NCBI RefSeq assembly: GCF_000242895.2
Contig: NC_021171.1
Coordinates: forward strand, 902,001 to 966,000
From: Bacillus sp. 1NLA3E
GTDB taxonomy: Bacteria; Bacillota; Bacilli; Bacillales; Cytobacillaceae
DNA length: 64,000 nucleotides
Direction: 5' to 3'
Shown: positions 43,512-53,310 of the stretch, in pieces
Layout of the letters: each line of letters starts with the position of its first letter
How positions within the stretch are numbered: the stretch's first letter is position 1
The notes under the pieces: model-generated
The model's database searches: none
Seen by the model: only the letters and a program-made list of their open reading frames with translations
What the model was told of the DNA's origin: nothing
Translations under genes and position numbers: made by a program

Positions 43512-43529
43512 TTTGTGTAAAATCACAAA
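43512..43529. promoter_or_regulatory. Palindrome upstream of ald
   Basis: TTTGTG-N6-CACAAA, centred about 117 bp before the ald start. It could be the AdeR site or a Crp/Fnr-type site; the sequence alone does not decide. Confidence 0.4.
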
Positions 43530-43637
43530 AATTGATATTTCCTTTTTCCATTCTAAACAATGAAAAAGTGTTTAATATCTTTTATTCTTAAATCACAGAG
43601 AAACACACAACAAGTAATCAAAGGGGGAAGTATTAAT

Positions 43638-44771
43638 ATGATTATCGGTGTACCTAAGGAAATAAAAAACAATGAAAATCGAGTGGCTATCACTCCAGCA
43701 GGAGTTATCTCATTTGTTAATGTAGGACATAAAGTGTTAGTTGAAAAAGATGCCGGTGTTGGCAGCGGTTTCACTAACGGGGATTATGCAACTGCAGGTG
43801 CAGAAATAGTTGAACTTGCATCAGATGTATGGGCAAACTCAGAAATGGTGATGAAGGTGAAGGAACCGCTCGAAAGCGAATATGTATACTTCCGTCCTGG
43901 TCTAATATTATTTACATACCTACACTTAGCGGCAGAGCCATTTTTAGCAAAAGAACTTAAAGAAAGTGGCGTTATTGCCATTGCATACGAAACAGTTTCC
44001 GTAAACCGAACTCTACCATTACTTACACCAATGAGTGAAGTAGCAGGTCGGATGGCAGCACAAATTGGTGCCCAATTCTTACAAAAAACAAATGGCGGTA
44101 AAGGAATCCTACTTGCTGGTGTTCCTGGAGTAAGCCGTGGGAAAGTTACGATTATTGGCGGTGGAATTGTCGGAACAAATGCTGCGAAAATGGCAATTGG
44201 TCTTGGTGCAGATGTAACGATCATTGATTTAAGCGCTGACCGTTTGCGTCAATTAGATGATATTTTTGGAAATCAAATAAAAACACTATTGTCTAACCCA
44301 TTTAACATTGCTGAAGCAGTAGCTGAAGCTGACCTAGTAATTGGTGCAGTGTTAATTCCAGGTGCTAAAGCTCCTAAACTAGTTAAAGAAGAAATGGTAA
44401 AAGCAATGAAGCCAGGTTCTGTGATTGTCGATGTGGCCATTGACCAGGGTGGGATTGTTGAAACAAGTGATCATGTTACAACACATGACAATCCTACATT
44501 TGAAAGATATGGTGTGGTTCATTATTCTGTTGCAAACATGCCAGGTGCTGTTCCGAGAACATCAACAATGGCCCTTACAAATGCAACTGTTCCATTTGCA
44601 TTACAAATTGCAAACAAGGGTGTGCTTAAGGCTATCGCAGAAAATCCTGCCTTAAAGCTGGGGGTCAATGTAGCATTTGGTGAAATTACCTATGAAGCTG
44701 TGGCAAAGGACCTTTGCTACGATTATGTAACGGTGGAAAAAGCTTTTGCAAAAGAGCTAGTCATTAACTAA
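43638..44771 (+). CDS. ald: Alanine dehydrogenase
   Basis: 377 residues, the usual length. It converts L-alanine to pyruvate and ammonia with NAD. Substrate residues lie in [11 protein letters not shown] (Lys) and [10 protein letters not shown] (His), and the Rossmann motif is [17 protein letters not shown]. The C-terminal [11 protein letters not shown] is typical. The ATG at 43638 follows AAAGGGGGAAG; the frame open from 43560 is not part of the gene. Important for alanine use and sporulation in Bacillus. Confidence 0.96.
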   Translation: MIIGVPKEIKNNENRVAITPAGVISFVNVGHKVLVEKDAGVGSGFTNGDYATAGAEIVELASDVWANSEMVMKVKEPLESEYVYFRPGLILFTYLHLAAEPFLAKELKESGVIAIAYETVSVNRTLPLLTPMSEVAGRMAAQIGAQFLQKTNGGKGILLAGVPGVSRGKVTIIGGGIVGTNAAKMAIGLGADVTIIDLSADRLRQLDDIFGNQIKTLLSNPFNIAEAVAEADLVIGAVLIPGAKAPKLVKEEMVKAMKPGSVIVDVAIDQGGIVETSDHVTTHDNPTFERYGVVHYSVANMPGAVPRTSTMALTNATVPFALQIANKGVLKAIAENPALKLGVNVAFGEITYEAVAKDLCYDYVTVEKAFAKELVIN

Positions 44772-44778
44772 ATTTATA

Positions 44779-44811
44779 CCCTCCCTCAAGAATTCTCTTG
44801 GGGGATTTTTC
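44779..44811 (+). terminator. Probable terminator between ald and alr
   Basis: CCTCAAGA and TCTTGGGG arms around a short A/T loop, followed by GATTTTT. Confidence 0.6.
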
Positions 44812-44846
44812 ATACATAAATCGAAGAGCCCTGGGAGGAATGTCTG

Positions 44847-46028
44847 GTGAGTGTTCAAGCAAGTTACCGAGATACATGGGTGGAAGTTTCCTTAGATGCA
44901 ATCAAGCACAATATAGGACAATATAAAAACCTCATAGGGAAATCAGTAAATTTAATGGCCGTGGTCAAGGCGGACGGATACGGCCATGGTGCAGCCGAAG
45001 TGGCTGAAACAGTTCTACAAGCAGGTGCAGACTACTTAGCTGTTGCGTTATTGGATGAAGCGTTGCAATTGCGGGGAGTGGGAATTTCAGCTCCGATTCT
45101 TGTGCTAGGATATACACCGATTCGTTCGATAAAGGAGGCAATCTTGTTCGACATCGATTTAACTGTATTTACTATAGATGTTCTTGATGAAATCATTTTT
45201 CAAGCTGAGCAGCTTCAAAAGCCGGTTTCGATTCATTTAAAAGTAGATACTGGTATGTCAAGAATTGGTGTTCAATCAGCTGAAGATGCATTATTACTGG
45301 CTGAAAAGGCCGGTGCTTCTCCATTTGTCTTTCTCAAAGGGATATTTACCCACTTTGCCAATGCTGATAGCGTGGATCAAACATATACAAATAAGCAATA
45401 TGAGCTGTTTATTTCAGTGATTTCTTATTTAAATCAACATTTTATTCATATTCCATTGAAACATTGCTGTAATACTGCCGCTACGATGAAATTTCCTGAT
45501 AAACATTTAGATATGGTCCGGGTGGGAATAGGTATTTATGGTCTATATCCAGACCCATCTTTGAGAGATCATAATATTAATCTCAAGCAGGCCATGTCAT
45601 TAAAAACGAAAATAGCCTCGCTGAAAAAGGTACCAATATCTCAGCCAATCAGCTATGGCTGTACAAGTATCCCAACACAAAACAGCATGATCGCTACGTT
45701 ACCAATTGGATATGCTGATGGGCTTTCTAGGCTTCTTTCAAACAAAGGGGAATTTCTACTACATTGTCAAAAAGTCCAGGTTACAGGACGTGTCTGTATG
45801 GACCAGACAATGGTTGATGTTTCTGACCTAATTGGTTGCACACAGGGGGATGTTGTGACTATTTTTGGATGTGATGGTGATACTTTTCAATCGGTCGATG
45901 AAATCGCCAAACTGATGGGGACGATTAATTATGAGGTTGTTTGTTTAATTGGCAAACGAGTCCCACGGCTCTACACTAGTACAGAAAGAAAAACTTTGTG
46001 TAACTCACTTGTAACTTCTCTTTTTTAA
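44847..46028 (+). CDS. alr: Alanine racemase
   Basis: 393 residues of the PLP type III fold. Lys41 in AVVKADGYGHG binds PLP; the catalytic Tyr lies in ISYGCTS; VCMDQTMVDVS and the GTINYEVVC end are typical. It makes D-alanine for peptidoglycan. A GTG start follows GGGAGGAAT. Being next to ald it may be a second, catabolic or sporulation-linked racemase (compare YncD), as main alr copies usually lie elsewhere; that is inference. Confidence 0.93.
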   Translation: MSVQASYRDTWVEVSLDAIKHNIGQYKNLIGKSVNLMAVVKADGYGHGAAEVAETVLQAGADYLAVALLDEALQLRGVGISAPILVLGYTPIRSIKEAILFDIDLTVFTIDVLDEIIFQAEQLQKPVSIHLKVDTGMSRIGVQSAEDALLLAEKAGASPFVFLKGIFTHFANADSVDQTYTNKQYELFISVISYLNQHFIHIPLKHCCNTAATMKFPDKHLDMVRVGIGIYGLYPDPSLRDHNINLKQAMSLKTKIASLKKVPISQPISYGCTSIPTQNSMIATLPIGYADGLSRLLSNKGEFLLHCQKVQVTGRVCMDQTMVDVSDLIGCTQGDVVTIFGCDGDTFQSVDEIAKLMGTINYEVVCLIGKRVPRLYTSTERKTLCNSLVTSLF

Positions 46029-46061
46029 TATAAAAGTATTAAGTGTGAAGGGGAGATCACA

Positions 46062-47573
46062 GTGAGTTGGGAGATTGATTGGATTGACAGCAAAGCAAGG
46101 TTAATGCCAAATGTAGATGCGATAATAGATGCTAAACAAAATAGAGCTTGGACTTATCAGGAAGTAAATCTTCGGGCAGTCGCGCTAGCATCTTGGTTTA
46201 AAAAAAATGGAGTTAAAAAAGGCAATCGGATTGCCCTCTTATCCCCAAATCACATTGCCTACTTTGATATCCTGTTTGCTTGTGCCAAAATAGGAGTAAT
46301 TTTTGTTCCCTTGAATTGGAGATTATCAAACGACGAGCTAAAGTACATTTTGCTGGATAGTTCGCCCGTTCTGATTGGATACCACACGGAATATAAAGAC
46401 AAAATCGAAGAGTTAGGTACAGATATAGAAAAGACCTTTTGTATAAATGATCGAGGCTTTGATGATATTCTCATGCAGCAGTCGCTACTGGATGAGTCGA
46501 CAGAAAAATCAGAGGAAGACGCACTTACGATGATCTATACAGGTGGAACGACAGGTAGGCCGAAGGGAGTGGTCCTGTCGCATCGAAACATTTTGTGGAA
46601 TGGGATCAATACCGTATTGAGTTGGAACTTAACCAAGGAAGATGTCACATTGACCAGTATGCCGATGTTTCACACGGGGGGATTAAATGTACTATCGATT
46701 CCGCTTTTATTAATAGGTGGAAAAGTAGTCATTACGGATGGATTTGATCCAGTCCAGTCAATCCAATATATTAATCAATATCAGTGCAGCATCGTGATTT
46801 TTGTGCCCACAATGTATCACATGCTCTTCCAAACAGAAGAATTTGCAAATAGTACGTTTCCTTCCATTAAGTCATTTCTTTCGGGGGGTTCTCCATGTCC
46901 ACTTGATATTTACGAAGTTTTTAAAAGAAAAGGGATTGCCTTTAGAGAAGGGTATGGTTTAACTGAGGCAGGTCCTAACAACTTTTTTATCGATCCAGTG
47001 ATTGCGGATGAAAAAAGGGGTTCTGTAGGAAAACCGATGCTATTTAACTCGATTAAGCTTATAAACGAGGAGGGTTGTGAAACAGAAGCGAATGAAGTTG
47101 GAGAATTACTGATTAATGGAAAACATGTGTTTGTTAAGTATTGGAAAAATGAGAATGCGACAAAGGAAGCGATTCAAGCTGGTTGGCTTCATACCGGAGA
47201 CTTGGCCAAAAGAGACGAGCAAGGTTTCTTTTATATTGTTGGGAGAAAAAAAGATATGATCATTACTGGGGGTGAAAATGTGTACCCGCAAGAGGTGGAG
47301 CACTGGTTGGTTTCACATCCTGATATTGAAGAGGTAGCTGTTATTGGTCTACCTGACGTTAAGTGGGGAGAGGCTGTGACTGCGTTTGTTGTAATGAAGG
47401 GACAGCAAATCCAATCTAGGGAATTGATTAATTACTGTGAATTCAAGTTAGGAAAATATAAAATTCCAAGGAAGTTTATTTTTGTGGAAAATTTACCGAA
47501 AACTCCAGTTGGGAAAATTGATAAAAAAAGACTTAAAGAAATCGGATTGGAATATGTAAAAAATATTGGATGA
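46062..47573 (+). CDS. Acyl-CoA synthetase (AMP-binding)
   Basis: 503 residues of the ANL superfamily: AMP loop MIYTGGTTGRPKG, GYGLTEAGPNNFF, the hinge TGDLAKRDEQGF and the C-terminal lysine region TPVGKIDKKRL. It activates a carboxylic acid through an acyl-adenylate to its CoA ester. Length resembles medium or long-chain FadD-like enzymes. The GTG start follows AAGGGGAG. It lies 34 nt after alr and may be cotranscribed. Substrate not predictable. Confidence 0.88.
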   Translation: MSWEIDWIDSKARLMPNVDAIIDAKQNRAWTYQEVNLRAVALASWFKKNGVKKGNRIALLSPNHIAYFDILFACAKIGVIFVPLNWRLSNDELKYILLDSSPVLIGYHTEYKDKIEELGTDIEKTFCINDRGFDDILMQQSLLDESTEKSEEDALTMIYTGGTTGRPKGVVLSHRNILWNGINTVLSWNLTKEDVTLTSMPMFHTGGLNVLSIPLLLIGGKVVITDGFDPVQSIQYINQYQCSIVIFVPTMYHMLFQTEEFANSTFPSIKSFLSGGSPCPLDIYEVFKRKGIAFREGYGLTEAGPNNFFIDPVIADEKRGSVGKPMLFNSIKLINEEGCETEANEVGELLINGKHVFVKYWKNENATKEAIQAGWLHTGDLAKRDEQGFFYIVGRKKDMIITGGENVYPQEVEHWLVSHPDIEEVAVIGLPDVKWGEAVTAFVVMKGQQIQSRELINYCEFKLGKYKIPRKFIFVENLPKTPVGKIDKKRLKEIGLEYVKNIG

Positions 47574-47610
47574 CATTGAAGTTATTGCCCGCAAATTTTT
47601 GATGTACCTA

Positions 47611-47634
47611 AACCTCCCATTGGAGGTTTTTTGT
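47611..47634 (+). terminator. Rho-independent terminator
   Basis: AACCTCC/GGAGGTT with a 4-nt loop and a following T-run. Confidence 0.8.
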
Positions 47635-47765
47635 GATAACGTGTAGATATTGTATAAACAGGGATAAGTCCCCATGTAAATAAAAATGTAATGTATAATG
47701 GTGAATATAAAAGAACATCAGGTGGAACTATGTAATTTGTAAGTATTTTGAAAGGGGGCCAAAAA

Positions 47766-48128
47766 ATGGAACAAAGTCTTTACGAAAAAGTTGGCGGAGA
47801 AGAAGCGATTAACAAAGTGGTGGATTATTTTTATAACGACCTTGTTTTAAAGGATGATACGGTAAATCAATTTTTTGAAAATACCGATATGGAAAAACAG
47901 ATTTCCCACCAAGCAAAGTTTATTAGCTTTGCATTAGGTGGTCCAAACCAATACTCTGGTCAATCGATGGCAAAGGCGCATGGGGGAATGAATCTACAAC
48001 CAAACCATTTCCAAGCAATCGCCAACCACCTTCATGATGCTCTAGCCCATTTTGGGGTAAATGAAGCTGACATAGATCAAGCTTTAAGCAAAGTGGCGAG
48101 CCTAAAGGATGACATCTTGTACAAATAA
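47766..48128 (+). CDS. Group I truncated hemoglobin
   Basis: 120 residues with the 2-on-2 globin fold. SLYEKVGGEEAINKVVDYFYNDL opens the sequence, FISFALGGPNQYSG and KAHGGMNLQPNHF cover the EF and F regions, and the proximal His is in HFQAIANHL. It should bind O2 or NO. The ATG at 47766 follows AAAGGGGG; a TTG at 47748 that overlaps this site is rejected. Monocistronic. Confidence 0.92.
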   Translation: MEQSLYEKVGGEEAINKVVDYFYNDLVLKDDTVNQFFENTDMEKQISHQAKFISFALGGPNQYSGQSMAKAHGGMNLQPNHFQAIANHLHDALAHFGVNEADIDQALSKVASLKDDILYK

Positions 48129-48152
48129 AAATGTAATAATGACCGAAAAAAA

Positions 48153-48186
48153 ACGATCTGATTTCCCGAAATCAGATCGTTTTTTT
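48153..48186 (+). terminator. Rho-independent terminator of the globin gene
   Basis: Perfect 12-bp stem ACGATCTGATTT/AAATCAGATCGT, 4-nt loop, then six T residues. The following 300 bp up to 48503 are A/T-rich with no gene seen. Confidence 0.92.
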
Positions 48187-48503
48187 CATTGTTCATTCAT
48201 TTGGTTCAGTCAAAAGGTTCCTAAACAGGGAATCTATTTGAATTTACAAATTTACAGAAAATTTAATTTAAAGACATTGACAGTTCCTGTAAAACGGAGT
48301 ATCATTTGTTAGGAAAGCTGACATTGATTGTTAATTATTATCACTAGAGACGAATAGTACATAACCGTTATTAGAGATTATTTAAAGTGAAATGATGTAG
48401 TGTTTGTTAGAAACTATGACATTGAGTTTTTTAACGTGTTAATTTCCGATTATTAATATTGGTTTACTCAATAAATTAAAGATTAGATGGAGGAATGATC
48501 ATC

Positions 48504-49940
48504 GTGTTTACAAAATACAACTACACATCATATTTTGACGAGATGTTCAATGAAAAAGGTGATGTTCGAAATCATTATGGACATGTTCATGAACAGCTAT
48601 CTAATATGAGCGAGAATGAATTGAATAGTTTACAGCACGCGATGCAATCACAAATGATGAAACAAGGTGTTACCTTTACTTTGTACGATGATGCCGAAGG
48701 AGATTCATTAGAAAGGACTATTCCTGTTGATATCATTCCTAGGATTATTCCAGCAAATGAATGGAATATGATTGAACGAGGGGTAAAACAGAGAGTAACA
48801 GCTTTAAATCAATTTATTCGCGATATTTATCATGAACAAGCCATTCTTCGCGAAGGAATCATTCCAAGAAAAATGGTCCTTTCCAACCCTTATTTTTTGC
48901 CAGAAATGGTGGGTGTGAAAGTTCCAGGAGATGTTTATATACCACTTTCCGGCATAGATCTTATCAGAGATGAATCCGGACAATATTTTGTATTAGAAGA
49001 CAACCTACGCACACCGTCAGGATTATCCTATGTTTATAAAAACCGCGCTTGGATGCAACGTCTATTTAGAGATTTATTTTTTCAACATCATATCCGTCCC
49101 ATTGATCGCAGTTTAGATTCCCTCCTATCGGGTTTACGCAGCATATCTGCAAACGATAAAAAAGACCCGTTTGTTGTACTGTTAACGCCTGGTTGTTTTA
49201 ACTCCGCCTATTTTGAGCATTCCTTTTTGGCACAACAGATGGGCATTCCTCTTGTTGAAGGCAAGGATTTAAAAGTCATCAATCAAAAAGTCTATTTGAA
49301 AACAATGAAAGGACTTCAACAGGTGGATGTTGTATATCGTCGTGTTGATGATGATTTCCTTGATCCTCTAAGTTTTCGTACTGATTCTGTATTAGGTGTT
49401 CCTGGAATTATGAATGCTTATCGTGCTGGCAATGTAACAATTGCAAATGCACCAGGTACCGGTGTAGCAGATGACAAAGCGATATACTCCTATGTTCCCG
49501 AGATGATCCGTTTTTATTTGAACGAAGAACCAATCCTAAATAACATTCCGACCTTTGTTTTATCACGAAAAAAGGATATGGAGTATGTATTAGATCATTT
49601 ATCTGAAATGGTGGTAAAGGAAACTTCCCTATCTGGCGGGTATGGGATGTTGATTGGTCCAAGATCTACTAATAAAGAAATAGACGAATTTAGGGATAAA
49701 ATTATTCAATCTCCAGAAAAATATATTGCTCAACCAACTATTAATCTCTCTTGTGTCCCGTCACTCATAAACGGAAAAATTGAAGGTAGACATGTTGATC
49801 TTCGACCATTTGCATTTATGGGAGAAAAAAATATAGAGGTTGTTCCTGGTGGTCTCACAAGAGTGGCATTAAAGGAAGGGTGCCTCGTGGTAAATTCATC
49901 TCAAGGTGGAGGAAGTAAAGATACTTGGGTTTTATACTAA
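48504..49940 (+). CDS. Circularly permuted ATP-grasp protein
   Basis: 478 residues. The CP-ATP-grasp family is recognised from IPRIIPANEWNMIERGVKQRV, FIRDIYHEQAILREGIIP, the GIDLIRDESGQYFVLEDNLRTPSG segment and SGGYGMLIGPRST. Comparative work on ATP-grasp amidoligases groups it with alpha-E and transglutaminase-like proteins, as found here, and predicts peptide ligation or modification of an unknown target. The GTG at 48504 follows GGAGG with a good spacer; an ATG at 48495 is too close to it. First of three genes. Confidence 0.87.
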   Translation: MFTKYNYTSYFDEMFNEKGDVRNHYGHVHEQLSNMSENELNSLQHAMQSQMMKQGVTFTLYDDAEGDSLERTIPVDIIPRIIPANEWNMIERGVKQRVTALNQFIRDIYHEQAILREGIIPRKMVLSNPYFLPEMVGVKVPGDVYIPLSGIDLIRDESGQYFVLEDNLRTPSGLSYVYKNRAWMQRLFRDLFFQHHIRPIDRSLDSLLSGLRSISANDKKDPFVVLLTPGCFNSAYFEHSFLAQQMGIPLVEGKDLKVINQKVYLKTMKGLQQVDVVYRRVDDDFLDPLSFRTDSVLGVPGIMNAYRAGNVTIANAPGTGVADDKAIYSYVPEMIRFYLNEEPILNNIPTFVLSRKKDMEYVLDHLSEMVVKETSLSGGYGMLIGPRSTNKEIDEFRDKIIQSPEKYIAQPTINLSCVPSLINGKIEGRHVDLRPFAFMGEKNIEVVPGGLTRVALKEGCLVVNSSQGGGSKDTWVLY

Positions 49941-49964
49941 ACTTTAAAGGAAGAAGGAATTGAC

Positions 49965-50963
49965 ATGTTAAATAGAGTGGTTGAATCATTTTATTGGATT
50001 GGTCGTTACACTGAACGAATAGATTACACTGCGCGTTTAATGGATGTTACCCTTTATGCTCATCATAATCACCTAGGGAAAGAGACAAATAGGAATGACC
50101 TTCAAGAACGGTTTTCTACTATTCTAAGTGATGTTGCTTCAGAGCAAGTTAATGATATGTGTTTAAATGTCAATAAAATCCTTGAATATGTGACGATTGA
50201 TCAAGAAAATATCAACTCGATTTTCAATTCCTTAAACCAAGCAAGATTTAATGTGAGAGTAGTAAGACAGCAAACTTCGGCTAAAATGTGGGATACCATT
50301 AACTCCTTTTACCTTTGGTTGTTGGAGCAAAAACAAAAGAAGGACTTGGAACAATCGCCATTTCTGTTTTTGGAGCGAGTTCGCAATGAGGTATCACTCT
50401 TTAATGGAGTTACAGATTCATCAATGTTGCACGAAGTTGAATGGAGATTTCTCCAAGCTGGCAAGCTCCTCGAAAGAACCGAAAATACTGTTCGGATTAT
50501 CCAGAAGTTATTTTTGTCATTAGAAGAAGAGAATTCAAACGAAAGTGATTATGCATATTATCATTTGAATTCTGTGTTAGAAAGCGTAGATGGTTTTGAA
50601 GCCTTCCGTAAATTTCACGCAAACCAAGTGGAGCTAGAAACGGTCATTGAATTCCTTGTTTTAAATACTGTTTTTCCTCGTTCAATTTCTTTTTCGCTTT
50701 CAGAACTTGAACGGTATTTAAAGGAAATTCAAGTTGAGCATCAATTAGAACACATTACCAAAGTGATTCGTCTCGTCAAACGCCAAAGAGTGTTGCTGTT
50801 TAATTGCCTAGGCAATAAGGAAAAACCGATGCACCGGGCGTTTCTGACGGAACTTCTCGCTAGCTGCAATCACATCGGCCAGGAACTTGAAAAATGTTTT
50901 TTTTATGATAGAGGGGAGGAAGTCGTAGACTGCTTTCCCAACAGGGTGGCTGAAATGGTATGA
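49965..50963 (+). CDS. Alpha-E domain protein (DUF403)
   Basis: 332 residues, almost entirely helical. The N-terminal MLNRVVESFYWIGRYTERIDYTARL (partly quoted) is the DUF403 hallmark. It is always linked with CP-ATP-grasp proteins, although its activity is not known. It starts 24 nt after the ATP-grasp gene and overlaps the next by 4 nt. Confidence 0.88.
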   Translation: MLNRVVESFYWIGRYTERIDYTARLMDVTLYAHHNHLGKETNRNDLQERFSTILSDVASEQVNDMCLNVNKILEYVTIDQENINSIFNSLNQARFNVRVVRQQTSAKMWDTINSFYLWLLEQKQKKDLEQSPFLFLERVRNEVSLFNGVTDSSMLHEVEWRFLQAGKLLERTENTVRIIQKLFLSLEEENSNESDYAYYHLNSVLESVDGFEAFRKFHANQVELETVIEFLVLNTVFPRSISFSLSELERYLKEIQVEHQLEHITKVIRLVKRQRVLLFNCLGNKEKPMHRAFLTELLASCNHIGQELEKCFFYDRGEEVVDCFPNRVAEMV

Positions 50964-51832
50964 GACTAGAAATATTTCATCTAACAAGATATACATACAA
51001 GGAATCAGTGGAGGACAGTGTCAATGAGATTCGGTTAACGCCGAGAACCGATTCGCGGCAATCCCGTGTGAAGCAAATAATCTCAGTCATACCAGAAGCG
51101 GAACTATTTTCCCATGAGGATTATTTTGGGAATATAGTTCATTCCTTTACCGTTAACAAACCACATCGTGAGTTGGTCATAAAAGCACAATCAATTGTCG
51201 TGACACATGAAATCGCTCAAACGGAGGGTAGTCTTTTACCGCTCGAAAAAGAAATAGAAATCATCTATAGTGAGCTATTTGAAAATACTTTTGCAGAATA
51301 CCTGCTAGGTACTTCATATACACTTCCAACACCTGAGATGAAGGAATTCGCAAACACCCTGCCGGACCTTGAATCTTCTGGAAGTGTGTATCAACTTTTA
51401 AGGGATATTATGGTTACGATATACTCAACCTTTACATATGACCCTACAGCAACAGACGTACATACAACAGTAGTAGAAACAATAAAGCTGAAAAGAGGAG
51501 TTTGCCAGGACTTTGCTCATTTAATGATTGCTGTTTGCCGAATGAAAGGTATTCCAGCAAGATATATAAGTGGTTACCATTTTATTGGTGATCTGCAAGG
51601 AGGGCACGCTGATTTTACCCAAGCCTCTCATGCTTGGGTAGAAGCTTACGTACCAGGAGTTGGTTGGTTAGGTTTTGACCCTACTAATAATGGATTAATG
51701 GATTGGCGCTATGTGAAAATCGGGCACGGAAGAGATTATAACGATATCGTCCCTGTTAAAGGAGTGTATAGCGGTACCTCGAAACAAACATTATCAGTTG
51801 AGGTAGATGTTAGAGTATTAAACGATGAATGA
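50960..51832 (+). CDS. Transglutaminase-like cysteine protease family protein
   Basis: 290 residues. An N-terminal beta domain (Bact_transglu_N, about 1-85) precedes a transglutaminase core with the Cys in RGVCQDFAHLMI, the His in SHAWVEAYVPGVGW and the Asp in GFDPTNN. It probably cleaves or transfers on a peptide or isopeptide bond together with the two preceding genes. Terminator follows at 51852. Confidence 0.88.
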   Translation: MRLEIFHLTRYTYKESVEDSVNEIRLTPRTDSRQSRVKQIISVIPEAELFSHEDYFGNIVHSFTVNKPHRELVIKAQSIVVTHEIAQTEGSLLPLEKEIEIIYSELFENTFAEYLLGTSYTLPTPEMKEFANTLPDLESSGSVYQLLRDIMVTIYSTFTYDPTATDVHTTVVETIKLKRGVCQDFAHLMIAVCRMKGIPARYISGYHFIGDLQGGHADFTQASHAWVEAYVPGVGWLGFDPTNNGLMDWRYVKIGHGRDYNDIVPVKGVYSGTSKQTLSVEVDVRVLNDE

Positions 51833-51851
51833 ACCGAAGAAGTTATAAAAA

Positions 51852-51881
51852 AACCGCATCGGGTAGGGGATGCGGTTTTGG
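51852..51881 (+). terminator. Rho-independent terminator of the ATP-grasp operon
   Basis: AACCGCATC/GATGCGGTT stem with an 8-nt loop, followed by TTTGG. Confidence 0.82.
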
Positions 51882-51913
51882 TATGATGAAGGGATTCAAA
51901 CTAAGATAGTATC

Positions 51914-52510
51914 TTAGGAGACCCTTTTCATATGTTTAAATTGTCCTTTTGAAAGAACTGTTTTCTCAAGGCGATGAGCTAGTATACCGGCGAAAACTGC
52001 TAGGATAATATCTTTAGGCAATGGAACGACCATCCACATCCAAGCCATTTTATATGTGAATCCTTCTGGGGCAGAAGCCCAAAACTTGTATGCATAATAC
52101 ATTAAATTTGTTCCAAGAACATAGTTGATGACTAATCCAACTAATGCTGCAGTGATAAATGTAGGTAAACTTTGTTTCTTTTCAACAATTTTACCGCAAA
52201 CATAAGCAACTAAAATATATGAAACAATAAATCCGAAAGTTGGCTTAACAATCGTAGCAAAACCACCCCCGAATTGAGCAAAGACAGGAACACCTACAAG
52301 TCCAACAAATGTATACACTGTTAAGGCAATCGCTCCAAGGCGGCTCCCAAGTATGACTCCAGCTAAAATCGCAAAGAAAGTTTGTAAAGTTATAGGCACC
52401 CCGCCAATAACCATGAACGGAACAAACGATGTAATGTTTGCGCCGATAGCCATTAAGGCAACAAAAACTCCTACCATAGTTAAATCAATTGCTCTAAGTT
52501 TTTTATTCAT
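51914..52510 (-). CDS. bioY: Biotin ECF transporter S component BioY
   Basis: 198 residues with six hydrophobic helices. BioY features are VPFMVIGGVPITLQTFFAILAG and the GVPVFAQFGGGFATIVKPTFGFIVSY segment. It binds biotin and works with EcfT and EcfA proteins. The ATG at 52510 follows GGGGGAT. A BirA-like operator lies 56 bp upstream, which indicates biotin repression. Confidence 0.93.
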   Translation of the reverse strand: MNKKLRAIDLTMVGVFVALMAIGANITSFVPFMVIGGVPITLQTFFAILAGVILGSRLGAIALTVYTFVGLVGVPVFAQFGGGFATIVKPTFGFIVSYILVAYVCGKIVEKKQSLPTFITAALVGLVINYVLGTNLMYYAYKFWASAPEGFTYKMAWMWMVVPLPKDIILAVFAGILAHRLEKTVLSKGQFKHMKRVS

Positions 52511-52565
52511 TTCTATATCCCCCAAAATCTATTTATAGATAAAGAATAATGCGAAAGTTTATTTT

Positions 52566-52596
52566 TTGTCAACTAAAAAAATCAAAAGGTTGACAT
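52566..52596 (-). promoter_or_regulatory. BirA operator-like site upstream of bioY
   Basis: TTGTCAAC-N15-GTTGACAT. The Firmicutes BirA operator is WTGTNAAC-N14-16-GTTNACAW; the match is full if the C/G variants of the central base are accepted. Position before bioY supports it. Confidence 0.7.
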
Positions 52597-52619
52597 ATAT
52601 AGTGGTAGGAACATAAAAA

Positions 52620-52643
52620 TCAGCCGAAAACTTCTTCGGCTGA
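52620..52643 (-). terminator. Terminator of the DUF998 gene
   Basis: TCAGCCGAA/TTCGGCTGA stem; on the minus strand TTTTTATG follows. Confidence 0.75.
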
Positions 52644-52647
52644 ATGC

Positions 52648-53310
52648 TTATATATTAAGTTTATTTAAACTAGAGGTTTTTGTACTTTTACGGGTTTTCC
52701 AGTTAAGAAAAAAGAGTTGGATCGACACGACTAGCACCCACTGCAGATAACTCCCGATCGTAAGCCGCTCGAATAATCCGCCGAAATCTGAATCATTGGC
52801 TACACTGATTGCCGCTGTCCCCCCAGTAATAAACACGATAAAGAAGGATATGTAGGAGTATGTCCGCAATTTGGATAGGGCTGCTTCCTTTTTCACACCC
52901 ATCCCAAATAGAATAATTGATAACATGGTTAATAAGGAACAAATACTTGCCAAACCTAAATGCACTTTTCCTCCAAAGGTCATTTCAACAAAACGAGGGT
53001 CTTGGGGGAAAAAATACATTCCGCCACCTGTCAATCCAACAAAGAAAAGAGCTAGGGCAGCCGTTTTTATTTTCTTCATGTTTGGCGTTTTTAAACATAA
53101 AAACATGCCAACGCTAAATGCAATAATGAATAGATTATAGATAGCGAAAAGAATTTGTACACTCGGAATCGATTCAACATTAGAAGCAGTTATTTCACTA
53201 ATTGTATTGTAAAGGTGACTGTAACTTTCGAGCTGAGACCCACCAATAATGACAGCAACTAAATACAATAAAGGGGCTAAAATTCCGAATAAGGGATAGA
53301 CCTTTTTCAT
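52648..53310 (-). CDS. DUF998 family membrane protein
   Basis: 220 residues with six hydrophobic segments. The DUF998 pattern includes the N-terminal GILAPLLYLVAVIIGG, the SHLYNTISEITAS loop and MYFFPQDPR. Function unknown. AGGAGGG precedes the ATG. Confidence 0.75.
   Translation of the reverse strand: MKKVYPLFGILAPLLYLVAVIIGGSQLESYSHLYNTISEITASNVESIPSVQILFAIYNLFIIAFSVGMFLCLKTPNMKKIKTAALALFFVGLTGGGMYFFPQDPRFVEMTFGGKVHLGLASICSLLTMLSIILFGMGVKKEAALSKLRTYSYISFFIVFITGGTAAISVANDSDFGGLFERLTIGSYLQWVLVVSIQLFFLNWKTRKSTKTSSLNKLNI

Noticed and set aside
48109-48312. 67-codon frame after the globin gene
   Set aside because: It runs through the globin terminator and has no ribosome binding site.
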